Of a stretch of 64,000 nucleotides of DNA, positions 1-9,655 are shown piece by piece; position 1 is the stretch's first letter; each line of letters starts with the position of its first letter. Where the stretch lies: positions 4,588,001 to 4,652,000 of the forward strand of contig CM065647.1 of NCBI GenBank assembly GCA_033220425.1. The letters are read 5' to 3'. The DNA comes from Lepraria neglecta (taxonomy: Eukaryota; Ascomycota; Lecanoromycetes; Lecanorales; Stereocaulaceae). The notes beneath the pieces are model-generated. The model had not been told where the DNA came from, did not search any database, and saw only the letters and a list, made by a program, of their open reading frames with translations. The position numbers were made by a program, and so were the translations under genes.

Positions 1-166
1 GAATTGAGATGGCTGGTATGGAATAACTCTGGACGTCCATCCTTCTCATTTCCTGCCGAAGAACTCTTGGATAATCTAAGGGGGCCCTCATGAGCATATA
101 TAGAGTGCAGTTATCAACGGTTACTTTATCATCGAATATTCCGGCCGACAGCGTTCCTGCTTCCAT
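1..166 (-). CDS. Unidentified partial reading frame, open at the window edge
   Basis: On the minus strand a frame opens with ATG at 166-164 and stays open for 55 codons to base 1, so it continues outside the window. It includes the stretches 'GIFDDKVTVDNC' and 'LRQEMRRMDVQSY'. I do not recognise the family. Base composition is balanced and CpA/TpG are present, unlike the RIP-mutated DNA that follows, so this is probably host sequence. A second readable minus-strand frame lies across the TRIM-like insertion at 1160-1330 (for example 'LDFHFPEEM'), so both may be remnants of one gene split by that insertion. The ATG may be internal to a longer exon. Confidence that it is coding is modest. Confidence 0.35.
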   Translation of the reverse strand, partial: MEAGTLSAGIFDDKVTVDNCTLYMLMRAPLDYPRVLRQEMRRMDVQSYSIPAISI

Positions 167-178
167 TGACCGTGGCCC

Positions 179-183
179 CCGAA
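179..183. repeat. Target-site duplication CCGAA, left
   Basis: CCGAA directly precedes the miniature LTR element and is repeated exactly at 1155-1159 after it. Confidence 0.9.
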
Positions 184-326
184 TGTTGTAATGTGGCAAT
201 AGGCTGGGAAGGATGTCTAGCTAATGGGGGCCCCCAGGGCCCCATATATGCCCAAAACAGACAAAGAACGGCTAGCAACAGGCTTCTAGAATCGTATAGA
301 AAGCAATCAAGCAACGGATTACAATA
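184..326. repeat. Left LTR of the TRIM-like element
   Basis: 143 bp, starts TGTTGTAATG. Its 3' terminus corresponds to CAACA in the other LTR. It contains a G/C-run pair around 'GGGGGCCCCC' that could form a short hairpin. Confidence 0.88.
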
Positions 327-417
327 CTCCCCTCGATGCTAGAAATATATCCCTGCTAGCGCTCCCCTCAATCCTGGACCCAAAACATTTGTCGGCGTCC
401 GAGAGGTCGTTGATAGT

Positions 418-855
418 CCTGAGAATCCATATATCTCCTCTGTATCCGGAGCCGTGCGTACAGAACCGTATAGGGCTTAAGTAGTCGTCGTAGGCCTGAG
501 AATCCATGTGTCTCCCCTATATCCGGACCCCCAGAAATAACTGATTGAGGAGCTGTGCCCGTATAGGGCTTGAGTAGTCGTCGTAGGCCTGAGAATTTAT
601 CTCCCCTATATCTAGACTGAAATACTCCCAGATATAACTGATTGAGGAGCTATACCCATATAGGGCTTGAGTAGTCGTCGTAGGCCTGAGAATTTATCTC
701 CCCTATATCCAGACTGAAATACTCCTAGATATAACTAATTAAGGAGCCGTGCCTATAAAACCGTGTAGGGCTTGAGTGGTCGTCGTAGGTCTGAGAATTT
801 ATCTCCCCTGTATCTAGACCGAAATACTCCTAGAAATAACTGGCTAGGAGCCGAA
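418..855. repeat. Imperfect ~95-bp tandem repeat inside the TRIM-like element
   Basis: The core 'GGGCTTGAGTAGTCGTCG' recurs at about 473, 566, 663 and 768, each followed by 'CTGAGAAT' and 'TCTCCCC'. Spacing is about 93-105 bp and the copies differ by transitions and small indels. It fills most of the element interior. Confidence 0.75.
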
Positions 856-1011
856 TTCCTCTATAATACCTCTACTAAGTTCTAACTCTATATCTGTAAG
901 TCGATTAGTAAGCAAATCCGAGGGCTGAACGTATATAACGCAGATACCGTACTACGAGGGAACCTTCCCTATAAAGGTACAGCGAAATAGGCGCTATCCG
1001 GGCTTATAACC

Positions 1012-1154
1012 TATTATAATGTGGTAATAGGCTGGGAAGGATATCTAGCTAATGGGGGCCCCTAGGGCCCTATATATGCCCAAAACAGACAAAGAACGGC
1101 TAGCAATAGGCTTCTAGAATCGCATAGAAAGCAATCAAGCAACGGATTGCAACA
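1012..1154. repeat. Right LTR of the TRIM-like element
   Basis: 143 bp, the same length as the left LTR, ends GCAACA and is followed by the CCGAA duplication at 1155-1159. Confidence 0.88.
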
Positions 1155-1370
1155 CCGAAGTCTTCTATTTTAAGAATATCATCGTTTACTTCTGCACAGC
1201 TCATCTCTTCAGGAAAGTGGAAGTCTAAACTTGTACATCTCTGCTACGGTATCAGAAGCTCATCTAGTCTTGATCCATGGCGTAATCGATTTTGGTTGCC
1301 CTCGCTGAGCAAATTACTTTCTCCTCGCGTCTATTCAATAACCTAAGAAATCGTGGCGAGCTCTTCCGAT
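1155..1370. other. Host-like DNA between the TRIM-like element and the gypsy fossil
   Basis: About 210 bp of balanced composition. On the minus strand a readable but broken frame runs through 1160-1330, which may continue the reading frame at 1-166 across the TRIM-like insertion. No promoter or RNA gene is visible. Confidence 0.3.
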
Positions 1371-1809
1371 TATTACGATCAGGAAATATAATCAGGGATA
1401 CGCTCAAGGAGCGTAGCGCCCGTTATAGTTCGAGTCGACGAATTAGTATCCGACTTAAACAGATCCTGAAGGCTTAGTATACTAAGCGATAAGCGTAATA
1501 AGCGCAGTGCGATTAAAGCGATCATAAAGGATAAGCGCAATAAGCGCAAGAATACTTAGTATAGATTTCGTATGTCTATATATACGGAGTACTACTTACT
1601 ACTTAGAGTATCGTGCTCGATTTACTATTTAATTATCTACTATATACGATAGATCTCTTAGGCTAGGTAGTGAATATATATTATCTAATTATATACCAGA
1701 CCCGCTTAGTATCACTGGAAGCCTGATTTATACTCTTGCTCTATTGTACCTCTATCCCTATTAAGAATCAATCTATATACGATACACAGCACGTAACGTG
1801 TTCGTAATA
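1371..1809 (+). repeat. 5' LTR of the gypsy fossil
   Basis: 439 bp. A homologous LTR lies at 48925-49351 in the opposite orientation. Comparing the two suggests original termini TGTTACGA...TCGTAACA, partly RIP-mutated here. Its middle holds clustered 'ATAAGCG'-type short repeats (about 1480-1550). Confidence 0.7.
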
Positions 1810-2039
1810 CTTTAAGCACCCTTAAGGATAAGTGCTATACTAAGAGACCCTAGGGTACCTATCCTAAGCTCCTTAGGAGGAGGAAGCGGATAGAGACGCC
1901 CTACTATTAACGAAGGACTTAGTAGATATATTAAGATAGTCTAGCCCGACTTATACTATAGAGAGAGAGATAAGCTCGAGGGATAGCTATCCTAGGTATT
2001 ACTGTATCTAAAGTTCTAAGGGGGCCTTATACCTATATA

Positions 2040-2750
2040 ACGATATCCTACCTTTACTATTACCTACTTACGTAGAAGAGCCTAGAAATAGGTTAATCTA
2101 TTCCTAAAGAAGTATATAGAAGATAACGACGAAGACGGCGAAATCAAATAGTAGATGGAAAGTATAGCTATATTTAGACTCGAAATCTGCTATATATTCG
2201 GTCCGTCGAATAAAGTTAATATAGCGATATAAACTATCCAGTATATAACCTAGAAGAAATCTATATTAGAGTACTCGACTTAATTTTAGTAATATATAGC
2301 AAAGACTAACTAGGACGACAACGTATTAATAACTATATACCGGAGAGGCCTTAAGGATAATATTAAAGATGAGCTAATAAGGTTAGGGATTATTATTAAT
2401 ACCCTAGACAAGTTAATTAAAGAAGTAATCGAAATTAATAATAGCTATTTAAAAGGACTATAGAGAAGAGGTATAATAGAGGAGTCGGCGGAATAGGACG
2501 CTTAAGCTTTTTTACTAGATCGAAGAGCTATCGCCTAGGATATAAGGAGTATAACCCCTACGGATATATACCTATAGAACTGGACTTTACGGAAAAGAAA
2601 GGAAAGCAAGCCTTTAGAGGGCCTATAATAGGTAAGAAGTAGTAAGGGGGCAAGAAAATACTAAAGTATTATAGCTATAGTAAACCGGGCTACTTCGCTA
2701 GAGACTATAAGTCGAAAAATATAGTATATCGATCGCAGCTAAATGTACTA
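2040..2750 (+). pseudogene. gag region of the gypsy fossil
   Basis: The translation shows the typical fungal gypsy capsid stretch ('RRGLKDNIKDELIRLG' near 2350) and, near 2670, a mutated zinc-knuckle pattern (SxxKxGxFARD). The product is the structural Gag protein. The region is broken and not functional. Confidence 0.75.
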
Positions 2751-3183
2751 GAGAAAGTATATACCTAGGACGATATAGATGGTACGCCTAAGGAGATTCT
2801 ACTAGTATAGGATAAAGTTGAAGAAGATATTAGTTCCTAGTACGATAGGATGATATAAGAAGAACTTAACGAAGAATCTAGAAACGGCGATAACGATTTT
2901 ACGAGGAAATTCAATACGCGTATTAGGGAAGGCTATAGGGATAACCTAAATACTAAAGACGGTAGTAAGGCTTAAGAAGAAGAATCTAAATAGGATTAGG
3001 ATAAGAGCGAGACGGACCTAGAGTAGGAAGAAGCCCTTAGCTCGTTAGAAGCTGAGTAGGAAGAAATAAGACTACTAAGGGAAATAATACCTGAAACTAC
3101 TACGTCTAAGGAAGAAGAAGAAAGCTCTAAGGAATATATATAGCTAGACTATTAGATAGATCGAAACTACCGAGGTTACAAGA

Positions 3184-3188
3184 GTATA
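3184..3188. repeat. Target-site duplication GTATA, left
   Basis: GTATA immediately precedes the solo LTR and is repeated exactly at 4730-4734. Confidence 0.9.
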
Positions 3189-4729
3189 TGTTGGAAAGAT
3201 TTCAAAAACGCAGGCCACCTTATGGTATACTGACTGAGTAGAGCTAGAAAGGTAACAGGTGGATAAGGACACTAAGAACCGATATATCAGAGCGAAGCAA
3301 ATAGTAGGATATCCAATATCGATTCATTGAAATACCCCGAAGATTAATAATTAACTTAGTGAGCTCTCCTAGGTGTAGAGCCTTCTACATATGCCCCAGG
3401 GCCAAGGCTTTACATAGAATAAGCTTTCCGCATGAAAAGCATGAAACAAGCGTATCGCATAAAACATGATACAAGGCGTATCGCATGAGGCATGAGACAG
3501 GCGTACCGCACGGTCTACATGATTGCCCATTCTGCTCATGGCGATATGGCACCGGATTGCTCATTCGCAGATGGCGATATGGCGATGGATTGCCTATTCG
3601 ACAGATGGTGAGATGGCACCGGATGGCTCATTCGCAGATGGCGATATGGCGATGGATTGCCTATTCGACAGATGGTGAGATGGCACCGGATGGCTCATTC
3701 GCAGATGGCGATATGGCATACACTGCCTATGATGCACATGGCGATATGGCGGCGGATTGCTCATTCGCACATGGCGATATGGTGATGGACTGCCTATTCG
3801 ACACATGGCGATATGGCACCGGATGGCTCATTGGCACATGGCGATATGGCGCTGGATTACCTGTTTGACACATGGCGATATGGCACCGGATGGCTCATTG
3901 GCACATGGCGATATGGCGCTGGATTACCTGTTCGACACATGGCGATATGGCACCGGATTGCCTATTCGACACATGGCGATATGGAACCGGATTGCCTATT
4001 CGCACATGGAGATATGGCACCGGGTTGCCTATTCGCAGATGGCGATATGGCGATGGACTGCCTATTCGACACATGGCGATATGGCAGCGGATTACCTATT
4101 CGCAGATGGCGATATGGCGGCAGGTTGCCTATTCGACACATGGCGATATGGCACCGGATTGCCTATTCGCAGATGGCGATATGGCGATGGACTGCCTATT
4201 CGACACATGGCGATATGGCACCGGATTGCCTATTCGCAGATGGCGATATGGCGATGGACTGCCTATTCGACACATGGCGATATGGCATCGGATTGCCTAT
4301 TCGCACATGGCGATATGGCGGCGGATTGCCCATTCGCACATGGCGATATGGCATACACTGCCTATGACGCACATGGCGATATGGCGGCGGATTGCCTATC
4401 CGCACATGGCGATATGGCGGTCAGGTTGCCTATTCGACACATGGCGATATGGCGGTCAGGTTGCCTATTCGCAGATAGCGATATGGCGGTCAGGTTACCT
4501 ATTCGCACATGGCGATATGGCGGTGGATTGCCTGTTCGACACATGGCGGCATGGCACCGGATTGCCTATTCGCAGACGGCGATATGGCGGTCAGTATCCT
4601 GGAACCATCCGAAACATGCAAAGCTTCAAAGATTATTTCCGCATCCTAGAGCTGTCTACATAGCCAGCTCTCATGTATACCAAAACCATTGCCATTATGT
4701 AAAGCTATAGATAAGCTTATAATTCAACA
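3189..4729 (+). mobile_element. Solo LTR, minisatellite-bearing family, copy 1
   Basis: A 1541-bp sequence begins TGTTGGAAAG, ends TTCAACA and is flanked by a perfect 5-bp duplication GTATA, all hallmarks of a solo LTR. It interrupts the gypsy fossil. About two thirds of it is a 33-34 bp minisatellite (3530-4595). The sequence keeps many CpA/TpG sites and is clearly less RIP-mutated than its host. Long open frames in all phases over the minisatellite are by-products of the repeat. Related copies lie at 6323-7063 and 11436-13143 in the opposite orientation. No internal region of the parent retrotransposon is present, so its superfamily cannot be named. Confidence 0.88.
3530..4595. repeat. 33-34 bp minisatellite, about 30 copies
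   Basis: Each unit has the core 'ATGGCGATATGGC' followed by a variable 4-8 bp ('ACCGGATT', 'GGCGGATT', 'GGTCAGGTT') and 'GCCTATTCG'. Unit variants alternate in blocks. It is open in several frames on both strands but I treat it as non-coding. Confidence 0.9.
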
Positions 4730-5129
4730 GTATACTATAGGAAGAATATATATCGCTTTACTACGTATAGTATAGTACGCTAAGGAATATGGCTAAGGGA
4801 CTAGTAAGAATACTACCCTACGGATATAGCTATTACTATAAATATCAGGAAAACGGATATCTATAGCACCTCGCAACGAAAAGAATTTACTAATACTTCC
4901 TAGGACGTGATAAAGAATAGTCGAAGAGAGTTATTAGAGAATTAAACTATAACCTAAGCGCTAGAGAGTACTATTTAACGGAATAGTATGCTTGCCTATA
5001 CGATAACTGCAAAAAGTATATATAGTCGAAGTTGAAGGTACGGTTCCTACTTCTATAAGCGGGAAAAGAGTAATCCCTTATAGTAGGGGTAGCTATAAGG
5101 AGATCAATATATTAACCCCTAAATAATAT

Positions 5130-6058
5130 CTGTATTCTATATAATACGATATATATATAAAGATACCGGTAATCGTTAATAGACAGCGGACCGTTACGAT
5201 AATAGATTCTAGAGCTACTAGAAACTTTATCTCGCGAGACTTAGTACGGATAACTAGAATACTAACTCGGAAGAAGTTATAGTAGTATAACCTTTAGATA
5301 GCTAACGGGTTAATACTATTAATAGGAAAGGTAGACGAAGAGATACTTTCGTTACCTATTATAATTTAGCGCGACTATAAAGAGATTACCTTTAATATTA
5401 TTAGGATAGCTACCTATTATATAATCTTAGGAATACCTTAGTTAAAGAAGTATAACCTAATAATCGATTAGGCTCGAGGAGTACTCAAGATAGATTAATC
5501 CGGTAACATTACTAGGATTATACCTACGTATTGGCAGCGTTTAATAGTAGATAAGAAGTCGAACCGAAGACCGGTCGAGGTATATATTACCTTAGCTTCG
5601 TATAAGGACGGTACTAAAAGGTAGTCTAACTCTATAGTTACTAGTAGAGGTTAGCGGGATAAGGAAGTAAGAGTTAAGGGAGGAGCTAATATACCCTCTG
5701 TCCCTCGGGAATATAATAACTAAGTATACTTATTCGAGGAAGAGACGAATATAGAAGTATTATCTAGGTAGAATTATAAGATCGAACTCGAACCTAGTAA
5801 ATAGCCGATATTTAGACCTATTTACGTATTATCGGAAAAGGAACTTAAAGTACTTCGCGGGTATATTAACGAGAACCTTAAAAAGGGATTTATTTAGGAA
5901 TCTAAATTACTAGTAGGTTATCTAATCCTCTTTGTACTAAAGAAGGACGGAAGCTTAAGACTATACGTCGACTATCGAAAGTTGAATAATATTACTATTA
6001 AGAATAGATATCTATTACTAAATATAGGGGAGCTATAGGATCGGCTCGGAAAGGTAAA
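5130..6058 (+). pseudogene. Protease and reverse-transcriptase region of the gypsy fossil
   Basis: The protease-like stretch near 5200 is followed by the start of a Ty3/gypsy reverse transcriptase ('[19 protein letters not shown]' near 5930-5985). The region is broken. The LTR cluster at 6059 begins inside this domain. Confidence 0.8.
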
Positions 6059-6250
6059 TGTTGAATTATAAGCTTATCTATAGCTTTACATAATGGCAAC
6101 GGTTTTGGTATACATGAGAGCTGGCTATGTAGACAGCTCTAGGATGCAGAAATAATCTTTGAAGCTTTGCATGTTTCGGATGGTTCTAGGATACTAACCG
6201 CCATATCGCCATCTGCGAATAGGCAATCCGGTGCTATGCCGCCATCTGTC
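6059..6250 (-). mobile_element. LTR fragment of the minisatellite family
   Basis: Starts TGTTGAATTATAAGC, the terminus shared with the copies at 6323 and 11436, and runs through the conserved non-repeat part into about two minisatellite units. It is a partial copy in minus orientation. Confidence 0.75.
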
Positions 6251-6251
6251 G

Positions 6252-7198
6252 TGTTAGCGCAGGCTACCTTAGGGTATACTGACTAAGTAGAGCTAGAAAG
6301 GTGATTGGAAGGGTAAAGGTACTGTTGAATTATAAGCTTATCTATAGCTTTATTTAATGGCAACGGTTTTGGTATATATAAGAGCTGGCTATAAAGACAG
6401 CTCTGGGATGCAGAAGTAATCTTTGAAGCTTTGCATGGTTCGGATGGTTCCAGGATACTCACCGCCATATCGCCATGTGCGAATAGGCAACCTGACCGCC
6501 ATATCGCCATATGTCGAATAGGCAACCTGACCGCCATATCGCCATGTGTCGAATAGGCAATCCACCGCCATATCGCCATGTGCGAATAGGCAACCTGACC
6601 GCCATATCGCCATCTGTCGAATAGGCAACCTGACCGCCATATCGCCATGTGCGTCATAGGCAGTGTATGCCATATCGCCATCTGCGAATGAGCAATCCGC
6701 CGCCATATCGCCATCTGCAGAATGGGCAATCATGTAGACCGTGCGGTACGCCTGTCTCATGCCTTATGCGATACGCCATGTATCATGTTTTATGCGATAC
6801 GCTTGTTTCATGCTTTTCATGCGGAAAGCTTATTCTATATAAAGGCTTGGCTCTGGGGCATATGTAGAAGGCTCTACATCTAGGAGAGCTCACTAAGTTA
6901 AATATTAATCTTTGGGGTATTTCAATGAATCGATATTGGATATCCTACTATTTGCTTCGCTCTGATGTATCGGTTCTTAGTGTCCTTATCCACCTGTTAC
7001 CTTTCCAGCTCTACTCAGTTAGTATACCATAAGGTGGCCTGCGTTTTTGAAATCTTTCCAACAGCCTTGGAACCATCCGAGACATGCAAACTTTTCCAAC
7101 TCATCATTCCTGCCTCTCAGGACTATGTTGAACAGCCAGCTCTTATATATACCAGTACTTTGTCACTAGATAAAGCTATGTAAGCTTATAATTCAACA
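6252..7198 (+). mobile_element. Diverged short LTR relative, split by another LTR
   Basis: Two pieces in plus orientation, 6252-6322 (begins TGTTAGCGCAGG) and 7064-7198 (ends TTCAACA), match the two ends of the minisatellite LTR family but lack the minisatellite. A minus-orientation copy (6323-7063) lies between them. No clean target duplication is visible, so the insertion history may involve recombination. Confidence 0.55.
6323..7063 (-). mobile_element. Solo LTR, minisatellite-bearing family, short copy
   Basis: 741 bp with both family termini (TGTTGAATT...TTTCCAACA). It carries only about eight minisatellite units (6460-6735), so it is shorter than the 1541- and 1708-bp copies. No matching 5-bp duplication flanks it. 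Confidence 0.75.
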
Positions 7199-7339
7199 AG
7201 GGCTTAACTTTATATATATAAAATATACTATAAATAGAGGGCTTTTTAATTTCTCTTAAATTTTCTAAATTGAGTATAAAATAAGCGAGATATAGCCGTT
7301 TTTACGGTAATCTTCTGTGAAGATTACGGGCACTCACTT

Positions 7340-8168
7340 GTAGGATAATATTATAATAGACTTTATAGTTAAACTACTACCTTCGAAGGACCTAGCTATA
7401 TAGGATACCTTCGATTTAATTATAGTTATTATAGATAAACTTACTAAGTATATAATTATAATACCGTTCAAAGAAATCTACAAAGTAGATTAGCTAGCTT
7501 TCGTACTACTCAATAAGCTAATAAGAGATTATAGTATACCTAAATCAATAATATCCGATAGAGATAAGTTGTTTACTTCTAACTACTAGAGGACGCTTAT
7601 AGTAGTAATTAGAACTAAACTTCGGATATTAACGGCGTATTATCTAAACTAAACGATAGAAGTATATTTAAGATATTATATAAACCAGAAATAAAATAAC
7701 TAGGTTTCACTACTTTCGATAGTATAACTAGTATATAATAATAAAAGGTTAGACACGATAGGACTAATACTATTCTTTACTAACTACGGAAAGAATATAA
7801 ATATATTTCTAGATCTAAGGATGTAATTGGAACCTGTAGCAATGTGAAATCAAGCATAGTAGTAGGTTTGTACCAAGACTAATTCTCGAGGAGTCTATAA
7901 GAGGGGGGGACGAAAACTCCCTATTAAACAATGGGCGCACGGGACTCGTAGCGCTAACGCACGCCAAGCGTACTGTAGTCGCGAGCCAACCAAGACTTTG
8001 CCAAGCCTTCTATTACAAAGGAAAGGGCCGGATATAGAAAAAGCCTTAGTTAAGGCGGAAGAGCTTAAGAATTTATATAAGGATATATAAAGGTCTATTA
8101 AAAGCTCGAACGAGAGGTTAAAGGAATAGATTAATAGTAAAAGAAAGAATATTCCTCAGCTAAAAGAG
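7340..8168 (+). pseudogene. Integrase region of the gypsy fossil
   Basis: The translation reads like a Ty3/gypsy integrase core ('IISDRDKLFTSNY' near 7550, 'YNNKRLDTIG' near 7740) followed, after the short LTR at 7822-8017, by the charged C-terminal tail ('KALVKAEELKNLYKDI'). The region is broken. The 140 bp before it (7199-7339) are AT-rich with nothing recognisable. Confidence 0.8.
7822..8017 (+). mobile_element. Short solo LTR (196 bp) with AAGGA duplication
   Basis: Begins TGTAATTGG, ends CTATTACA (TGTAAT/ATTACA inverted ends) and is flanked by exact AAGGA at 7817-7821 and 8018-8022. It splits the gypsy integrase region. A related copy lies at 48008-48252. It shows little RIP. The parent family is unknown, and the orientation is arbitrary. 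Confidence 0.85.
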
Positions 8169-8784
8169 CATCGCGCTTTCCCAAATCTTGCTGAGAACTT
8201 CTAATTTGCTAGACGCGCGGATAGGGCTGAAATTAGCCTATCAGCAGGATTAGTAAATAGCGCCCGCTAATGGGTCGATTTCAGCGCATTCAGCAAATAG
8301 CGCCCGCTAACAGCGCGTATTCAGCAACTCCGGCTTGCTAATAGCAGGATCAGCAGGATCAGCAAGCATTTAGCGAATCACGTGATTGATAACTAAGTAA
8401 AATGTTGATTTTCTATAATCGTCGCCATCGACGGCAGCGACTCCCCTAGAGCCCTATCAACACCAGCTGAAAACGGACCCCGGAATCGTGCGATTGGGCC
8501 CAAATTCTCGCGGGGGTGATGTTCGCAGCTACCCTGGGGGTTTAGTTGCGGCGTCGCAGTATCATAATCATTGCGCGCGGTCGCATGTCTTCGGGGATGA
8601 TTTTTGGGTGCTGCTTGGTTACTGATAATACCTTGGAATTGCTGACAGCAACCGGAGTTGCTGATCCTACTGATTTCTCGGCCTGCAATTGACATGGGAT
8701 GCAGACTCTAATCGCCATACGGCCTGCTGACAGCGGAAAACTAGCTGTGACGCTAATGACATAATCTTTTGGGAAAGCGCGATG
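8169..8784 (+). mobile_element. Short non-autonomous relative of the giant Plavaka element
   Basis: 616 bp bounded by the giant element's terminal inverted repeats: CATCGCGCTTTCCCAAA at 8169 and its complement ending GCGCGATG at 8784. The right 140 bp match the giant element's right end closely, and the left about 60 bp match its left end more loosely. The middle (about 8390-8640) is G/C-rich and shows no similarity to the giant copies by eye. No transposase is encoded, so it would depend on one supplied elsewhere. It is almost free of RIP. Its flanks do not share a 2-bp duplication (AG left, TA right), and sequence to the right is not recognisably gypsy, so the locus may be rearranged. The short frames inside are not convincing genes. 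Confidence 0.8.
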
Positions 8785-9127
8785 TAGAGGTGGCATTTTG
8801 GCGGCGGCGAGGGTGGTAGGCAGCGACAGCGTGGGCAAGAGCTCCGTTTATAGGGGCAAAAGCAATACTATACCAAGAGCTTCAGTTTTGCCCATTTAGG
8901 AACGATTCTGACTACTAGTAATGGAGATCTAGTAAAAAGCCGACTTTGTTCAGATTTTGGTATGTGCGCGCGCCAATCGATAACTAAAAAACCACGCTAC
9001 AATAGGGTTTTCGGATCTACGATAGTATTATATCGGTACCAGTAGCGCTAGTACTAGCGCTACTCGCTAGGAGCTACCCTGCGAGGCCTTCCGCTGAAAC
9101 CCTCTACGGGGGCGTTATTTAGGTATT
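8785..9127. other. Intergenic or degraded DNA, no gene recognised
   Basis: Mixed-composition sequence with a 24-bp perfect palindrome at 9041-9064. I find no frame with recognisable protein features. Confidence 0.4.
9041..9064. repeat. 24-bp perfect palindrome
   Basis: AGTAGCGCTAGT followed immediately by its reverse complement. It could form a cruciform or be a dimeric protein-binding site. There is no other support for a function. Confidence 0.7.
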
Positions 9128-9272
9128 TGGGAGTTTTCTAGCGCTAGGGGACCTATTGTAGCCTTTCTAGGCTTGCTAGCCCTGGCTTTGGACCGCCCAA
9201 GTATCTATTTATATATCTACTTGTACCGGTATATATAGCTTCAGGAGTAAGAACACTAATCGCTATAGTGGA
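9128..9272. repeat. 145-bp direct repeat, RIP-mutated copy
   Basis: Matches 9511-9655 ('GGGAGTTTTCTAGCGCT' start). Differences are mostly C-to-T and G-to-A in this copy. The stretch from 9273 to 9510 between the copies has no recognisable gene. Confidence 0.8.
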
Positions 9273-9510
9273 ACTGTAGATTAGTATATCTTATAATCAG
9301 ATGCGGTTTCAGCTATACGCCATGACCATGGACCATAGCGAGAGATCCGTGCTTCCTGAGAGCACTATTTAGATGAGCATCCCACCAGTAGTTAGCTCTT
9401 CAGTCGAGTTCATCTCTTTCAGAGCCATAGCAGTTCTTTCCCGCCCACCCGCACCTTATACATAGCCTATATATAGCCTATCTACACTCCAGGTCTATGC
9501 CGCCTAGGCA

Positions 9511-9655
9511 TGGGAGTTTTCTAGCGCTGGGGCACCTGTAGTGGCCTTTCTAGGCTTGCTAGCCCTGGCGTTGGACCGCCCAAGCATCTATTTACATATC
9601 CACTTGTGCCGGTGTGTATAGCTTCAGGAGTGAGAACACTAACAGCCATTGCAGA
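9511..9655. repeat. 145-bp direct repeat, less mutated copy
   Basis: Second copy of the 9128-9272 repeat. Its right end overlaps the point where the P450 remnant stops being recognisable, so the duplication includes the truncated end of that gene. Confidence 0.8.

Larger units (their letters stand above)
184..1154. mobile_element. Complete TRIM-like miniature LTR element
   Basis: A 971-bp element has two direct 143-bp LTRs (184-326 and 1012-1154) that start TGTTG and end CAACA, and is flanked by a perfect 5-bp duplication CCGAA (179-183 and 1155-1159). The 685-bp interior has no credible coding frame and is filled by four or five imperfect copies of a roughly 95-bp repeat. LTR ends, a 5-bp duplication and the absence of coding sequence fit a terminal-repeat retrotransposon in miniature. 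Such elements depend on enzymes from other LTR retrotransposons. The LTRs differ at about ten positions, all transitions, so RIP rather than time explains much of the divergence. It looks structurally whole. Confidence 0.88.
1371..8168 (+). mobile_element. Ty3/gypsy LTR-retrotransposon fossil with nested insertions
   Basis: A heavily RIP-mutated Ty3/gypsy element in plus orientation. Recognisable parts in order: 5' LTR (1371-1809), gag with a CCHC-type knuckle region (about 2040-2750), protease region (about 5130-5400), the N-terminal half of reverse transcriptase (about 5810-6058) and integrase (about 7340-8168, including the basic tail). Domain order protease, reverse transcriptase, integrase is that of Ty3/gypsy. 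Later elements sit inside it: a solo LTR at 3189-4729, a cluster of related LTR pieces at 6059-7198, and a short solo LTR at 7822-8017. No 3' LTR is visible in this part of the window. The coding capacity is thoroughly broken (dozens of breaks). It is an old fossil whose apparent age is inflated by RIP. Confidence 0.85.

Noticed and set aside
129-507. Two minus-strand frames of about 60 codons
   Set aside because: They cross the LTR and the interior repeat of the TRIM-like element, so they are not genes.
1292-1477. 61-codon plus-strand frame
   Set aside because: It spans the boundary of the gypsy LTR and has low-complexity Arg/Ser content.
3530-4595. CRISPR-like array
   Set aside because: The spaced 33-34 bp pattern has no unique spacers of constant length, the whole unit repeats, and the context is a eukaryotic solo LTR.
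3485-4710. Long overlapping open frames over the minisatellite (also 6283-6760 and 11423-12849)
   Set aside because: Frames are open on both strands and in several phases only because the repeat unit lacks stops. They contain repeated HGDMA/TWRYG peptides and no domain.
8393-8838. Two overlapping minus-strand frames of about 100 codons
   Set aside because: They run across the short transposon and its right edge, have no recognisable domain and overlap each other.
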